64,000 nt of DNA from Verrucomicrobiota bacterium (GCA_014860005.1 JACZKP010000110.1:105298-169297); one strand, 5' to 3'. Shown: positions 32,331 to 41,664, counted from the stretch's first letter. The notes: generated by a model not told the origin, from the sequence alone. A program made the numbers and translations.

Positions 32331-33744
32331 AATCCTGCTCGTCGAGGACGACACGAACATCGCCACGGGCCTGCAAAAAGTGATGCGGGCGAACGGTTAC
32401 GACGTCACTGCACTGAGCCGGGGCGACACCGGGTTGGAGCGAGCCCTCGGCGAGCCGTTCGATGTGGTCGTGACCGACTTGAAGTTGCCAGGTCTCGACG
32501 GACTCGAATTGGTGCGCCAGTTGCACCAAGCCAAACCCAAACTGCCCATCATCCTGATTACCGCTCATGGCACCACGGAGATCGCCATTGAGGCGACCAA
32601 GTGGGGGGCGTTCGATTATGTTCCCAAACCATTCGAGGTGGACGAATTGCTCGATCTCACCGCCAAAGCTTTGGAAAGCAGCCGGCTGATGTCGGAGCCG
32701 GTGGACATGGGCGAAGCGGCATCGAGTCGCACCGCTATTGTCGGCAAGAGCCGCGTCATGCAGAGCATTTACAAGGAAATTGGCCGGATCGCGGCGACTT
32801 CCGTCACCGTGCTGATTCGTGGCGACACCGGAACCGGAAAGGAGCTCATCGCGCGCGCCATTTACCAGCACAGCGACCGCGCTTCCGCTCCCTTCATCGC
32901 CATCAATTGCGCCGCCATCCCGGAGGCTCTGCTGGAAAGTGAACTGTTCGGTCATGAACGTGGCTCGTTTACCGGTGCAGACGCCCGGCGGATTGGTCGC
33001 TTTGAACAGGCCAACGGCGGCACAATTTTTCTCGACGAGATCGGCGACATGAACGCCAATTTGCAGGCCAAACTTTTGCGCGTACTCCAGGAGAAGACGG
33101 TCCAGCGCGTTGGCGGTCGGGAAAACGTTCCTGTTGACGTGCGGATCATCGCGGCCACCCACCGCGATCTGGAGGCGGCCATCCGTGAGCGATTGTTCCG
33201 CGAGGACCTGTTCTACCGGTTGAGTGTCGTCACCATCAAGTTGCCGCCGTTGAGTCAAAGGAGCGACGACATTCCCGATATGATTACATACTTCTTGCGG
33301 CGCTATGGCCCCGAAGCTGGCGTGCCCTCGCCCTCCATCACTCCGGAGGCGATCGCTTTTCTCCAGAGCCAGAACTGGCCTGGAAATGTTCGCGAACTGG
33401 AAAACACGGTACGCAAGGCCCTATTGTTCGCACGCGATTACACCATCGGTTTGGATCAGGTAAAAGAAATCGTGACCAAAGCCCGCCAGCCGGTGGCGAC
33501 CTCACAGCAGACCCATGCAGCGTATGTCACAGAACTGATGGATCAGGTCGAGCGAGGCGAAGCCCAGAACGCCTTCGCAAAAATGCTGGCTGACCTCGAA
33601 CCTGAGCTCTACTCGCAGGCCATCCAGCGTACGCACGGCAATCTGACAAAAGCCGCGCAGTGGCTCGGCGTTACTCGCCTGAAGATGCGCGAAAAGCTCA
33701 AGGAATTCGGCCTCCATCCAAAACTGGAGAATGAAAGCGAATAA
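32314..33744 (+). CDS. Sigma-54-dependent response regulator (NtrC family)
   Basis: The 476-aa activator has a receiver (residues 5-120, phosphoacceptor in VVVTDLKLPG, lysine in FDYVPKPFE), an AAA+ domain (IRGDTGTGKELIARAIY Walker A; ERGSFTGADARRIG, a GSFTGA variant of the sigma-54-contacting GAFTGA loop; TIFLDEIGDM Walker B), and a Fis-type C-terminal helix-turn-helix (QRTHGNLTKAAQWLGVTRLK). It remodels sigma-54 polymerase at -24/-12 promoters. Four such promoter-like elements lie in this window, so it is the likely regulator of the stress genes. Confidence 0.95.
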   Translation: MKTNPKILLVEDDTNIATGLQKVMRANGYDVTALSRGDTGLERALGEPFDVVVTDLKLPGLDGLELVRQLHQAKPKLPIILITAHGTTEIAIEATKWGAFDYVPKPFEVDELLDLTAKALESSRLMSEPVDMGEAASSRTAIVGKSRVMQSIYKEIGRIAATSVTVLIRGDTGTGKELIARAIYQHSDRASAPFIAINCAAIPEALLESELFGHERGSFTGADARRIGRFEQANGGTIFLDEIGDMNANLQAKLLRVLQEKTVQRVGGRENVPVDVRIIAATHRDLEAAIRERLFREDLFYRLSVVTIKLPPLSQRSDDIPDMITYFLRRYGPEAGVPSPSITPEAIAFLQSQNWPGNVRELENTVRKALLFARDYTIGLDQVKEIVTKARQPVATSQQTHAAYVTELMDQVERGEAQNAFAKMLADLEPELYSQAIQRTHGNLTKAAQWLGVTRLKMREKLKEFGLHPKLENESE

Positions 33745-33885
33745 GGCGGTAATTCGTTAAAGCATCTAAAGCATCTGAAACACTTGGATTTCCAACTAAC
33801 GCTCATCCTGTATTCGTGGAGATTTAATGCGAAACGATTTTAGGGGAAGCGTAACTTGCGCTTGTTTCATCTCGAAGTTGAAACC

Positions 33886-35283
33886 TCAGCCCGGCTCGCG
33901 ACCCGCCTGATGCCTGGGATCGAGTAGCTGGTCGAGTTCAATTTTGTCGAGTCCGACCATCTCCTTGGCTACTTCTCTCACGGTACGACCCGTTGCCAGT
34001 GCCACCTTGGCGATTTCGGAAGCCTTATCGTACCCGACTGTCGGCACGAGTGCGGTACACATCGCCAGACTCAGTTCAATGTTACCCTGACACCGGTCCA
34101 CATCCGCCTCTAAACCGGCCACGCAACGCCGGGCGAACACGCGAGATGCGTTCGAAAGAAGTTCGATTGATTGGAGCAGATCGTAGCCGATGACCGGCAT
34201 CATCGTGTTCAATTCGAAATTGCCCGAGGCCCCGCCGAACGTGATCACAGCGTCGTTTCCAATTACTTGCGCTCCCACTTGCATGACCATCTCGCACATC
34301 ACGGGATTCACTTTGCCCGGCATGATCGACGATCCCGGCTGAGTCGCGGGCAGTTTCAGTTCCCCGAGACCAAGCCTTGGGCCGGAACCGAGCCAGCGAA
34401 TATCGTTGGCAATCTTGATCAGGCCGACGGCAACAACTTTCAGCGCGCCACTTGCTTCCACGCAGGCGTCACGTGCCGCCTGTGCTTCGAAATGGTTGGG
34501 AGCTTCGCGCAGGGCCAAACCCGTCTCGTGCGAAAGTCCTTCTATCGCGCGCCGCGTGAACTCTGGATGCGTATTGATCCCGGTCCCGACCGCCGTACCG
34601 CCCAGCGCCAATTCCCCAAGATGAAATTCGACGTTTTTCAGCCGAGTCAAGCCATGTTCGATTTGGCTGGCGTACCCGCCGAATTCCTGTCCCAGCCGTA
34701 TCGGCGTGGCATCCTGTAAATGCGTTCGCCCGATCTTGATGACTTCACGGAAATGCTGCGCCTTCTTGCAAAGCGCTTCTTGGAGCTCGCTCAACGCTGG
34801 ACGCAACTGAAATACGATGCCTTCAAGAGCCGCAATGTGAATTGCCGAGGGAATGACATCGTTGCTGGATTGCCCGCGATTAACGTGGTCGTTGGGATGT
34901 ACCAATTTGTCGCTTCTGCCACCGCCAAGTAATTCCGTCGCACGATGGGCTATCACCTCGTTGGCGTTCATGTTCGTTGACGTGCCTGAACCCGTCTGAA
35001 AAACGTCCACCACGAAGTGTGCGTCGAGCTTCCCCTCAACAACTTCTTGTGCCGCCGCTTGGATGGAGTCCGCAATGTTTGAGGGCAGCAAACCTAGCGC
35101 TGCATTGGACTTGGCCGCGTGTTTCTTGATCAAGCCGACCGCCCGGATGAATTGACGGGGAAAGCGGAGATTGCTGATGGGAAAATTTTCGACGGCGCGT
35201 GCGGTTTGTGCGCCGTAATAAGCCCCCACCGGTACGCGCATCTCGCCCATTGAATCGGATTCGATCCGAAATTCGCTGTTCAT
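33886..35283 (-). CDS. fumC: Class II fumarate hydratase
   Basis: The 465-aa enzyme has the superfamily signature GSSIMPGKVNPVMCEM and the class II motifs SGTSTNMNANEVIAHRA, HPNDHVNRGQSSNDVIP and GRTHLQDATP. It interconverts fumarate and malate without an iron-sulfur cluster and so resists oxidation and NO, which suits a stress block. Aspartase shares the fold; TGSGTSTNMNANEVIA favours fumarase. Its start overlaps the stop of the adenylate-kinase-like gene by four bases. Confidence 0.94.
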   Translation of the reverse strand: MNSEFRIESDSMGEMRVPVGAYYGAQTARAVENFPISNLRFPRQFIRAVGLIKKHAAKSNAALGLLPSNIADSIQAAAQEVVEGKLDAHFVVDVFQTGSGTSTNMNANEVIAHRATELLGGGRSDKLVHPNDHVNRGQSSNDVIPSAIHIAALEGIVFQLRPALSELQEALCKKAQHFREVIKIGRTHLQDATPIRLGQEFGGYASQIEHGLTRLKNVEFHLGELALGGTAVGTGINTHPEFTRRAIEGLSHETGLALREAPNHFEAQAARDACVEASGALKVVAVGLIKIANDIRWLGSGPRLGLGELKLPATQPGSSIMPGKVNPVMCEMVMQVGAQVIGNDAVITFGGASGNFELNTMMPVIGYDLLQSIELLSNASRVFARRCVAGLEADVDRCQGNIELSLAMCTALVPTVGYDKASEIAKVALATGRTVREVAKEMVGLDKIELDQLLDPRHQAGREPG

Positions 35284-36182
35284 AGTCGGCTAAGTTGTCC
35301 GAACCTGCGCCCAACACGATCTATAATCTCATCCAGCGGTGCGGTTGATGATTCCTCCCAAATCAAACTCGCGAACTTTTTCCGGAACGATTCAATCACG
35401 GGGATCGTTTCGCGTTCATAGCTCGCAAATCGCTGCTGAATGACCTCCGCTCTGTCATCCTCCCGCTGGATCAGCTTTTTTCCGCAGCGGTCACATATTC
35501 CCGCCTGCTTCGCGGGGTTCGCGTAAACATGGTAGAGACCTGCGCATTTAATGCAGATGCGCCGCCCGCTGAGGCGCTTGATTGCGGTCTGCAAATCCAA
35601 AGTTAGAATCACAACAGCGCAGAGATCCAGATGCTGGCTTTTGAGCAACTGGAAAAATAATTCAATTTGCTCGCCACAGCGCGGAAATCCATCAAACAGG
35701 ACGAGATCACCATCAACGCCTTCCAAGTGAGCGGAAATGACTTGGTTGACCAACTCCGACGCTACCAACTCTCCTGAATCAGTGTAGGGTTTGATTTGTT
35801 GGCCCAGCGGAGTCTGGAGTCCAACTTCCCGTTTAAGCAGATTGCCAGTTTCAATAACGGAGATGCGATTGACTGTCGCCAGCGATCTAACCAGCGTTGT
35901 TTTCCCGCTTCCCGGCGGCCCAAGCAGCACGCCTGCGCACCTGTTCTCTCTCATATCTCGCCTTACTTCCTTCGCCTCCACCAGGACATTGACAGGCGAA
36001 TTCGACCACACACTTAAGCCCGCTTCACTGAAATTGTGCGCCAGGTCACGCGTCCAATCATCAGGTGGACGATTCAAGCCGTTTGACACTGTCGTACCGA
36101 AACGGACTCGCCCGCCTTCGTTCTCCCAGCGCTCGATGCCCCAGCGGGCATCAACGTCAGAGTTGAGCGCAAATGATTTCAT
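35280..36182 (-). CDS. Adenylate-kinase-like enzyme with zinc lid and extra N-terminal domain
   Basis: The 300-aa protein has about 82 N-terminal residues with no known domain, then an Adk fold: P-loop AGVLLGPPGSGKTTLVRSL, LVLFDGFPRCGEQIELF, and a lid with four cysteines (RICIKCAGLYHVYANPAK, then GICDRCGKKL) that bind zinc. Length is greater than normal Adk (about 215). It is not certain that it phosphorylates AMP. It overlaps fumC by four bases and belongs to the stress block. Adk-like genes next to USP and Hsp20 genes occur in low-oxygen gene clusters of other bacteria. Confidence 0.85.
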   Translation of the reverse strand: MKSFALNSDVDARWGIERWENEGGRVRFGTTVSNGLNRPPDDWTRDLAHNFSEAGLSVWSNSPVNVLVEAKEVRRDMRENRCAGVLLGPPGSGKTTLVRSLATVNRISVIETGNLLKREVGLQTPLGQQIKPYTDSGELVASELVNQVISAHLEGVDGDLVLFDGFPRCGEQIELFFQLLKSQHLDLCAVVILTLDLQTAIKRLSGRRICIKCAGLYHVYANPAKQAGICDRCGKKLIQREDDRAEVIQQRFASYERETIPVIESFRKKFASLIWEESSTAPLDEIIDRVGRRFGQLSRL

Positions 36183-36261
36183 GGTTTTAGTCTAGTTCAA
36201 CGCGCAATACCCTGCATTCGATTTCTGTTCATAGAATCTTCAATGGTTTCGCACGCTGACT

Positions 36262-36783
36262 TCAGGCAACTGCGAGGATCTCATCAGCCTCTGGTCTTCT
36301 AATCCAACTGAGTGGCGAAGAAACGTTGAGCGTTTCCCAATTCTTTCCGTTCGATACAAACTTGGTCGCTGGAACAGACCGCGCGTCTTGAAGCCAACTT
36401 CGTCGGCGGAGCCAATGATTGAATCGTGGCTCCTCAATCAAGTCTTCAATCGTGCGCAGAAGCTCTTCAGGGTTCAGCGGCTTCTCCAGCAGCGCGCCTG
36501 CGCCAGCAGCCGATGCGATGGGAAACTGATCCGGCAAGCCCGTTATGATGATCATGGGAACGTATGGATTCGTTCGTGTGATGTTCTCGCATGTGGCCCA
36601 GCCGTCTTTGCCTGGCATACTGAGATCCAAAAGCACCAGATCAATCGGCTCCGAGAAGAACCGATCTACAGCCTCAAAACCGTCAGCGGCGAGCGCCACG
36701 TCGTAGTTAGCTTTTTTCAGGAGCTTCTTTAGTCCGTTTCGGATGGATGTATCATCATCCACAATTAGAATGCGCTTTTTCAT
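36262..36783 (-). CDS. Receiver-domain protein with C-terminal extension
   Basis: The ATG at 36783 (MKKRILIVDDDTSIRNGLK) gives 173 aa. The receiver has phosphoacceptor Asp in VLLDLSMPGKDGW, Thr in IIITGLPDQ and Lys in LLEKPLNPEEL. After about residue 120 comes a 50-residue basic tail (RFNHWLRRRSWLQ) without a known output domain. It is most like the receiver at 24951, pointing to duplication within the block. A sigma-54-like element lies 425 bases upstream at 37209-37224. Confidence 0.85.
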   Translation of the reverse strand: MKKRILIVDDDTSIRNGLKKLLKKANYDVALAADGFEAVDRFFSEPIDLVLLDLSMPGKDGWATCENITRTNPYVPMIIITGLPDQFPIASAAGAGALLEKPLNPEELLRTIEDLIEEPRFNHWLRRRSWLQDARSVPATKFVSNGKNWETLNVSSPLSWIRRPEADEILAVA

Positions 36784-36942
36784 GATTCGTTGGTGTTGAA
36801 CAGGGTCCACCCGCGATCGGTCATCGCCGACTATTCCGCGGGTGGTGCGGGCGTGGTTGCGTTAACCTGGCAGCAGGCCGCTCGATGGCAGCCCCGACTC
36901 AGCCTTGTCGTGGCGGTTGAACGCAATCGCCTCGCGAAATTT

Positions 36943-37182
36943 TCAGTGCCTTGTCGAACCTTTTTGATTGAAACGCGGAGTCGTCGTGACAACTTCCTCA
37001 CGCAGACGCTTGAGTATTGAATTCTTGATTATCGTCCACGGTTGCATCCGACCGCACCGCAACCATTCCAATGACTTGGTTTCTCTCCAACCGTTGCCGT
37101 TGGCGACAAGGCACTGCAGAAAACCTGGGCGATTCAATCGCTCATCGTACGGCAGCGCGAGTTGTTGATGCGCGCGAAGCAC
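36943..37182 (-). CDS. Possible small protein after a sigma-54-like site, 79 aa
   Basis: A GTG start at 37182 with GGAAA just upstream follows the predicted transcription start near 37198. The C-terminal half (TIIKNSILKRLREEVVTTTP) looks helical and basic. No family is recognised. Real coding is uncertain; the alternative is a 410-base leader for the receiver gene. Confidence 0.25.
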   Translation of the reverse strand: MLRAHQQLALPYDERLNRPGFLQCLVANGNGWRETKSLEWLRCGRMQPWTIIKNSILKRLREEVVTTTPRFNQKGSTRH

Positions 37183-37208
37183 TGGTTTCCGTCTTTGAAT
37201 TAAAGAGA

Positions 37209-37224
37209 TGCTGGATTCGTGCCA
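37209..37224 (-). promoter_or_regulatory. Sigma-54-like promoter upstream of receiver gene
   Basis: TGGCACGAATCCAGCA on the minus strand has a perfect TGGCACG -24 box and GC ten bases after GG. It is the third leftward copy of the element. The other parts of 36811-37453 show no clear gene beyond the two short frames noted. Confidence 0.6.
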
Positions 37225-37453
37225 AGGATCGAACGGTAAAGTCGCGCCGCGATTACTCGCGATCCCCTCAGAACAACATCAATCGCGAGTGCGGAGCCGG
37301 AACAATTTGTTTCGAGCGCGGTCGTGAAAGTCGCGGCAATCCGCGCGTTGAGATTGATCGTGTTCGATTCACCGGCGCAGTGACCAACGCACGGTTCTCC
37401 TTCGTTTCACGGGTTGCTGGTTCGTCCCCGTCCCCCTCTCGACCGCACCCGTT

Positions 37454-37561
37454 CTACTTCGCGAGCCAATACTGCTGCTTAACGGCGTCGCTCTTGCCCT
37501 TATCGTAGCCGGTCGCATAAGCCCCAGCCGGAGAAAGTCTCAGAGCGACAAATCCATTCAT
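37454..37561 (-). pseudogene. Possible gene remnant downstream of integrase
   Basis: A minus-strand frame open for about 84 codons ends at 37454. Its last part, from an ATG at 37561, includes GAYATGYDKGKSDAVKQQYW, which has protein-like composition. No ribosome site is visible. It could be the 3' remnant of an island gene left next to the integrase. I cannot assign a family. Confidence 0.25.
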
Positions 37562-37708
37562 CAATCCATCCTCGACCCTCGCCTTGGCTGGGATGTCCGG
37601 TTTTGATCGCACACAGAATTCCGGTTTTGAAAACTACACGACACCGACCCAAAGCATCCTTGACACGCCTGACGCCGACATATAATCGAACCCGATTTCA
37701 TCGCGTGG

Positions 37709-39022
37709 TCAGAGCGAGAACCAAGCCCTGGCCTGCTCGGGGGTCACCAGGTCCAAATAGTGATCGCGGATCATCTCTGGCGAATTCCCGCTCTCGTGCG
37801 CCACCAGATTGATGTCTTTGGTTTCCGCGAGCCGGTAACTGATATAACTGTGGCGGAAAGCGTTTTTCCGGTACGGTAGTCCGGCCCGATTGGCGGTGCG
37901 TTTCCAGACGTGATACAGGGAGTTCGCGTTGGTCCAGCGTTTGCCGACCCGATCCCGTTTCTCGTCCTGAGGATACGCCGCCAGCCGGCGCTTGAGGTTG
38001 TCAAAGATGGGCACGGCTCGTGGTTTCAACTTGGCGACGGCTTCGGTCACGTTGATGTAGCCGGTATCCTCGCTAATCAGCACCCACCACAACCGCACCA
38101 GTTCTTCCGTGCGGATTCCTGAAAACGCCTTGAGTTCGAGCGTCACCCGAATATCGGGTTCGGCCGCGGCCAGCAGCTTGGCCATTTCTTCCGGAAGATA
38201 AACCTCCTTGGGTTGCGCACTGGCCACGGCCTCTTCCTCGGTGGTGATGACGGGACGAGGATCGCTGAAGGCCGTGGTTGCCTTCGCGACGTGCGGCTGG
38301 CCTTCGGGCAGGTAGGCCTTTTCAACGGCAAAATTGAAGAAGGAGATGACCTTATCTCTGGCATTGTTTTTGTTCCGGGCGCGTCCGCCCAAAGCAGCCA
38401 GCCAATCATCAATCATGCGAATCTGCACCGCGTTCATCTGGATGGGAAAGGCCTCGACAAACGCTCCAATGAATCTTTTCACGTCGCGGAGATGGTGCTC
38501 TCCCACGCCTCGCCGCTGGAGATGGTCCAGATAACTGGCATACACCTGGGCGGTGGTTGCACCGGGAATGATGTGTCGGCCGTGAGCGTTAAAAAAATCC
38601 ACCGCCTGCGGCAAAGACGCTCCATCCAAACGACGAAGCAATTCGGCCACGAGCCGCGCGGCGCCATCCACCTCCAGATTGCACGGCTGGAGGATTTTCT
38701 TTGCCTGGACGTAAATACGGCGTTCGGCCTGAGAAAGGTCGTCCACCTCCGAGCCGTTTTCCGCCAGGCGCCTGGCAATCAGCCGGCCCTTGATTTTGGC
38801 CTTTTGGAGGGTGGCAGCCCGCACAGATCGCCAACGCCCGGCTTCGTAATAGGCAATCTGATATGAATCATAGATTTTGACCGTTGGTTCCAATAAAAGT
38901 GGGTGACCATTAGTGCCCGGCGCTGCGGTGGACGTCTTTACCCTGACCTTTACGGGGCGATGATAGATGGGCAGTTTCACCGATTCAAACGTGGCAACAG
39001 CGACCGCTTTTCGACTTTTCAT
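37709..39022 (-). CDS. Tyrosine recombinase / phage-type integrase
   Basis: The 437-aa recombinase has a core-binding domain (about residues 140-260) and a catalytic domain with Arg in FSGIRTEELVRLWW, His-x-x-Arg replaced by FRHSYISYRLAE, His in INLVAHESGNSPEM and nucleophile Tyr in IRDHYLDLV. The N-terminal 110 residues include an arm-binding-like region. It is 257 bases from a tRNA-Gly gene whose 3' end faces it, the usual layout for a genomic island. It appears complete. Related integrases are common in Verrucomicrobiota. Confidence 0.92.
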   Translation of the reverse strand: MKSRKAVAVATFESVKLPIYHRPVKVRVKTSTAAPGTNGHPLLLEPTVKIYDSYQIAYYEAGRWRSVRAATLQKAKIKGRLIARRLAENGSEVDDLSQAERRIYVQAKKILQPCNLEVDGAARLVAELLRRLDGASLPQAVDFFNAHGRHIIPGATTAQVYASYLDHLQRRGVGEHHLRDVKRFIGAFVEAFPIQMNAVQIRMIDDWLAALGGRARNKNNARDKVISFFNFAVEKAYLPEGQPHVAKATTAFSDPRPVITTEEEAVASAQPKEVYLPEEMAKLLAAAEPDIRVTLELKAFSGIRTEELVRLWWVLISEDTGYINVTEAVAKLKPRAVPIFDNLKRRLAAYPQDEKRDRVGKRWTNANSLYHVWKRTANRAGLPYRKNAFRHSYISYRLAETKDINLVAHESGNSPEMIRDHYLDLVTPEQARAWFSL

Positions 39023-39072
39023 ACGTATCCATTATAGTTTCGTGAACACTGAGCGAGGCAACCCAATGACTG

Positions 39073-39246
39073 TGCAAAACCGTTGCAAAGAAGCGGGAGA
39101 TTCGAGATTTCCTAACAAAAGCGCCTTGAGCGAAGGGCAAGGATTCCTTGACGCCGGAGGGTGGAAAAAGCCAACGCCTGGGATGAGCAAAAATCGCCAC
39201 CAAAAGCCGTTTTGCACAAAAATTTATGCTGCAAAACCGTTGCAAA
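39073..39246. repeat. Two 17-bp direct repeats between integrase and tRNA-Gly
   Basis: TGCAAAACCGTTGCAAA occurs exactly at 39073-39089 and 39230-39246. Each copy also holds the inverted repeat TGCAA-AACCG-TTGCA. Their place between the integrase start and the tRNA suggests arm-type integrase binding sites or a promoter operator. Confidence 0.75.
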
Positions 39247-39278
39247 AACTAGAAGACCTCCACATTCCCTCGGAAAAG

Positions 39279-39352
39279 TGGAGCGGGCGAAGGGAATCGA
39301 ACCCTCGTGTGAAGCTTGGAAGGCTTCCGTTCTACCATTGAACTACACCCGC
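39279..39352 (-). tRNA. tRNA-Gly (anticodon UCC)
   Basis: The cloverleaf folds from GCGGGTG (5') to CGCCCGC (3') with one G-U pair. The anticodon loop CUUCCAA gives UCC, the T-arm is GAGGGTTCGATTCCCTT and an encoded CCA follows discriminator U. Its 3' end lies toward the integrase and is a likely attachment site. Confidence 0.95.
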
Positions 39353-39419
39353 GTCCGAGTGCGGCTATCATACTGCCTGCGCTTGCATTGTCAAATCGCC
39401 ACCCGGTATCTTCGCGCCG

Positions 39420-40805
39420 ATGAACTCGCTGCTCCTCACCGGCGGGCGGGTGATAGACCCCGCCAATCGCCTTGATTCTTCCACCGACCTGTTGCTGCTC
39501 AATGGCAAAGTCGCCGCGCTGGGCGCGGATGCCGCGCGGCAGGCGCCGCCTGACGTTGAGCGCATGGACGCGCGCGGCCTGGTGGTTTGTCCGGGCTTGA
39601 TTGATCTGCACGTCCATCTGCGCGAACCGGGCCAGACGCAAAAGGAAACCATCGCCACCGGCACCGCCGCGGCCGCGCGCGGCGGTTTTACGTCCATCGT
39701 TTGCATGCCCAACACCTCGCCCACAATTGACAATGCGGGCACGGTGGCCTTGATTCACGAACGCGCCGCCCAGCACGGTGTGGTAAACGTCTTCGTGGCG
39801 GGCGCCATCAGCCGGAACATCGCCGGCGAGGAACTGGCCTCCATCGGCTCGCTCAAGCGCGCGGGGGTGGTGGCGATCACCGACGACGGCCATTGCGTGC
39901 AGAACAACGAACTCATGCGCCGCGCGCTGGAGTACGCGAAAATGTTCGATCTGCCGGTGATGGATCATTGCCAGGACTACTCGCTGGTGACGAGCGGCGT
40001 GATGCACGAAGGCTACTGGAGTACCGCATTGGGATTGCAGGGCTGGCCGGCGGCGGGCGAGGAAATGATCGTGGCGCGCAACATCCTGCTGGCGGAACTG
40101 ACCGGCGCGCATGTCCATTGCCAGCACCTGAGTGCGGCGGGCAGTGTGGCGTTGTTGCGCGAAGCCAGGAAGCGCGGTCTGCCGGTGTCGGGCGAGGCCT
40201 GTCCGCACCACTTCACGCTCACTGATTCGGCGGTGGCTGGCAGCGAGAAATTCTGGAGCACCGATGGCAAAGGGATTTATGGATTTGGTGAACGGGCGGA
40301 ATTACCGGCGTGGCCGGCGTACGACACGAATTATAAGATGAATCCCCCGTTGCGCTCGGCGCGTGACCGGGAAGCCATTCTCGAAGGGCTGGCGGACGGG
40401 ACGATTGAAGTGCTTTGCAGCGACCACGCTCCGCATTGTGGTTTCGAGAAAGAGGTCGAATTTGATTACGCGCCCTTTGGTATCACCGGCCTGGAAACTG
40501 AACTGACGCTTTCTCTGATGCAGCTCTATCACACCAAACGGCTCGGGCTGTCCGAAGTGATCGCCAAATTTACCTGTAATCCGGCGCGCCTGGTGCGGCT
40601 GGCGAAAGGCACGCTAAGTGTTGGTGCGGACGCAGATGTGACAGTATTCGATCCCGACCGGGAATGGGTGTTTGACAAGGGGCTGACGGCGAGCAAATCT
40701 TTCAACAACCCATTCTATGGCTGGTCACTCAAGGGCCGGGCGGTGGCAACCATTGTTGGCGGGGAGAAAGTTTGGGTTGAACAACGCGAACGGGTGACCG
40801 TCTAA
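39420..40805 (+). CDS. pyrC: Dihydroorotase (class I)
   Basis: The 461-aa amidohydrolase starts MNSLLLTGGRVIDPANRLDS and has the zinc ligands HxH in LIDLHVHLREPGQTQKET, MPNTSPTIDN, the later His residues in VHCQHLSAAGSV and the Asp in VLCSDHAPHCGFEKEVEF. It cyclises carbamoyl aspartate to dihydroorotate in pyrimidine synthesis. In class I enzymes it often works with aspartate carbamoyltransferase, which is not in the window. A leader of only about 65 bases separates it from tRNA-Gly, and no strong ribosome site is seen. Confidence 0.95.
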   Translation: MNSLLLTGGRVIDPANRLDSSTDLLLLNGKVAALGADAARQAPPDVERMDARGLVVCPGLIDLHVHLREPGQTQKETIATGTAAAARGGFTSIVCMPNTSPTIDNAGTVALIHERAAQHGVVNVFVAGAISRNIAGEELASIGSLKRAGVVAITDDGHCVQNNELMRRALEYAKMFDLPVMDHCQDYSLVTSGVMHEGYWSTALGLQGWPAAGEEMIVARNILLAELTGAHVHCQHLSAAGSVALLREARKRGLPVSGEACPHHFTLTDSAVAGSEKFWSTDGKGIYGFGERAELPAWPAYDTNYKMNPPLRSARDREAILEGLADGTIEVLCSDHAPHCGFEKEVEFDYAPFGITGLETELTLSLMQLYHTKRLGLSEVIAKFTCNPARLVRLAKGTLSVGADADVTVFDPDREWVFDKGLTASKSFNNPFYGWSLKGRAVATIVGGEKVWVEQRERVTV

Positions 40806-40840
40806 AACTGGACCACACAAACAGACCAAACGACAAGACT

Positions 40841-41281
40841 ATGAAAAGAATCGCAATCGCACTGTTATCAACGCTGGCGCTGCTGCAAGTCAGCGCCGCG
40901 GAAGGGGAATGGCTGACGGACCTGGCGAAAGCCAAACAAAAAGCCAAGGCAGAAAGCAAAATGATCCTCATGGACTTCACGGGTTCGGACTGGTGCCCGC
41001 CCTGCAAGGCGCTGCACAAGAACGTACTTTCGTCCAAGGAATTCACCGAATACGCCAAGAAGAATCTGGTGCTGGTGGAAGTGGATTTTCCGCGTAGCAA
41101 AGCCCAGAGTGCTGAACTGAAAAAAGCCAACAAAGCGCTGGCGACGCAATTCGGCATCAAGGCGTATCCGACCATCGTGGTGCTCGACAGCAACGGCAAG
41201 GAACTGAGCAAGAAGTCCGGTTATGGTGGGGAAAAGCCGGGGGCGTTCATCGCCGGAATCCAGGCGCTGAAGAAGAGTTGA
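40841..41281 (+). CDS. Secreted thioredoxin-family protein
   Basis: The 146-aa protein has a signal peptide (MKRIAIALLSTLALLQVSAA) and a thioredoxin fold with active site SDWCPPCKALHKNVL (CPPC), like DsbE/thiol:disulfide proteins or the DUF255-like thioredoxin_7 group. The cis-proline loop is KAYPTIVVLDSNG. It acts in the periplasm. It lies 35 bases after pyrC but has its own terminator, so a shared transcript is possible. CPPC in place of CGPC suggests a reductase or isomerase of uncertain partner. Confidence 0.9.
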   Translation: MKRIAIALLSTLALLQVSAAEGEWLTDLAKAKQKAKAESKMILMDFTGSDWCPPCKALHKNVLSSKEFTEYAKKNLVLVEVDFPRSKAQSAELKKANKALATQFGIKAYPTIVVLDSNGKELSKKSGYGGEKPGAFIAGIQALKKS

Positions 41282-41310
41282 GCTTCCAGCGGCATTCCTT
41301 TCAAAGAATT

Positions 41311-41340
41311 GCGCGGTCCTTCGGGGCCGCGCTTTTCATT
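41311..41340 (+). terminator. Rho-independent terminator after thioredoxin gene
   Basis: A nine-base stem (GCGCGGTCC / GGGCCGCGC, one G-U pair) with a TTCG loop is followed by TTTTCATT. It lies 30 bases past the stop codon. Confidence 0.85.
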
Positions 41341-41664
41341 TCAACCTGCAACCCGCAAGGCGCGGCAACGTGAATCCCCGGCCGACGCCTCGCTCCCTCG
41401 ATGGAAATCTGCCGGTGAGTTTCGGCAAACGCCGGCACAGTTATTTCTCGTCGTGGCCACCGTTTCGCGCCAGATTCTGCGCCATGAAGAATTGGATTTA
41501 TCCGGGCGCGTTGGGCCCGATCACACTGCCTGGTTCGCCGAACCAGACTGATGCCACTACGCGCGTCCGCAACTCTGCCAGCGATTCTCCCATCCAGCCC
41601 CGTGCCGCACGCGGGCGCTCCCGGAATTGTGAGGATCAAGCAGGATAAACCCCAGGCGGCGTCC

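Noticed and set aside
36790..37508. Plus-strand frames in the 0.9-kb gap, including a 145-codon one
   Set aside because: Composition is basic/serine-rich with no domain, no ribosome site, and they overlap the promoter-like site and minus-strand candidates.
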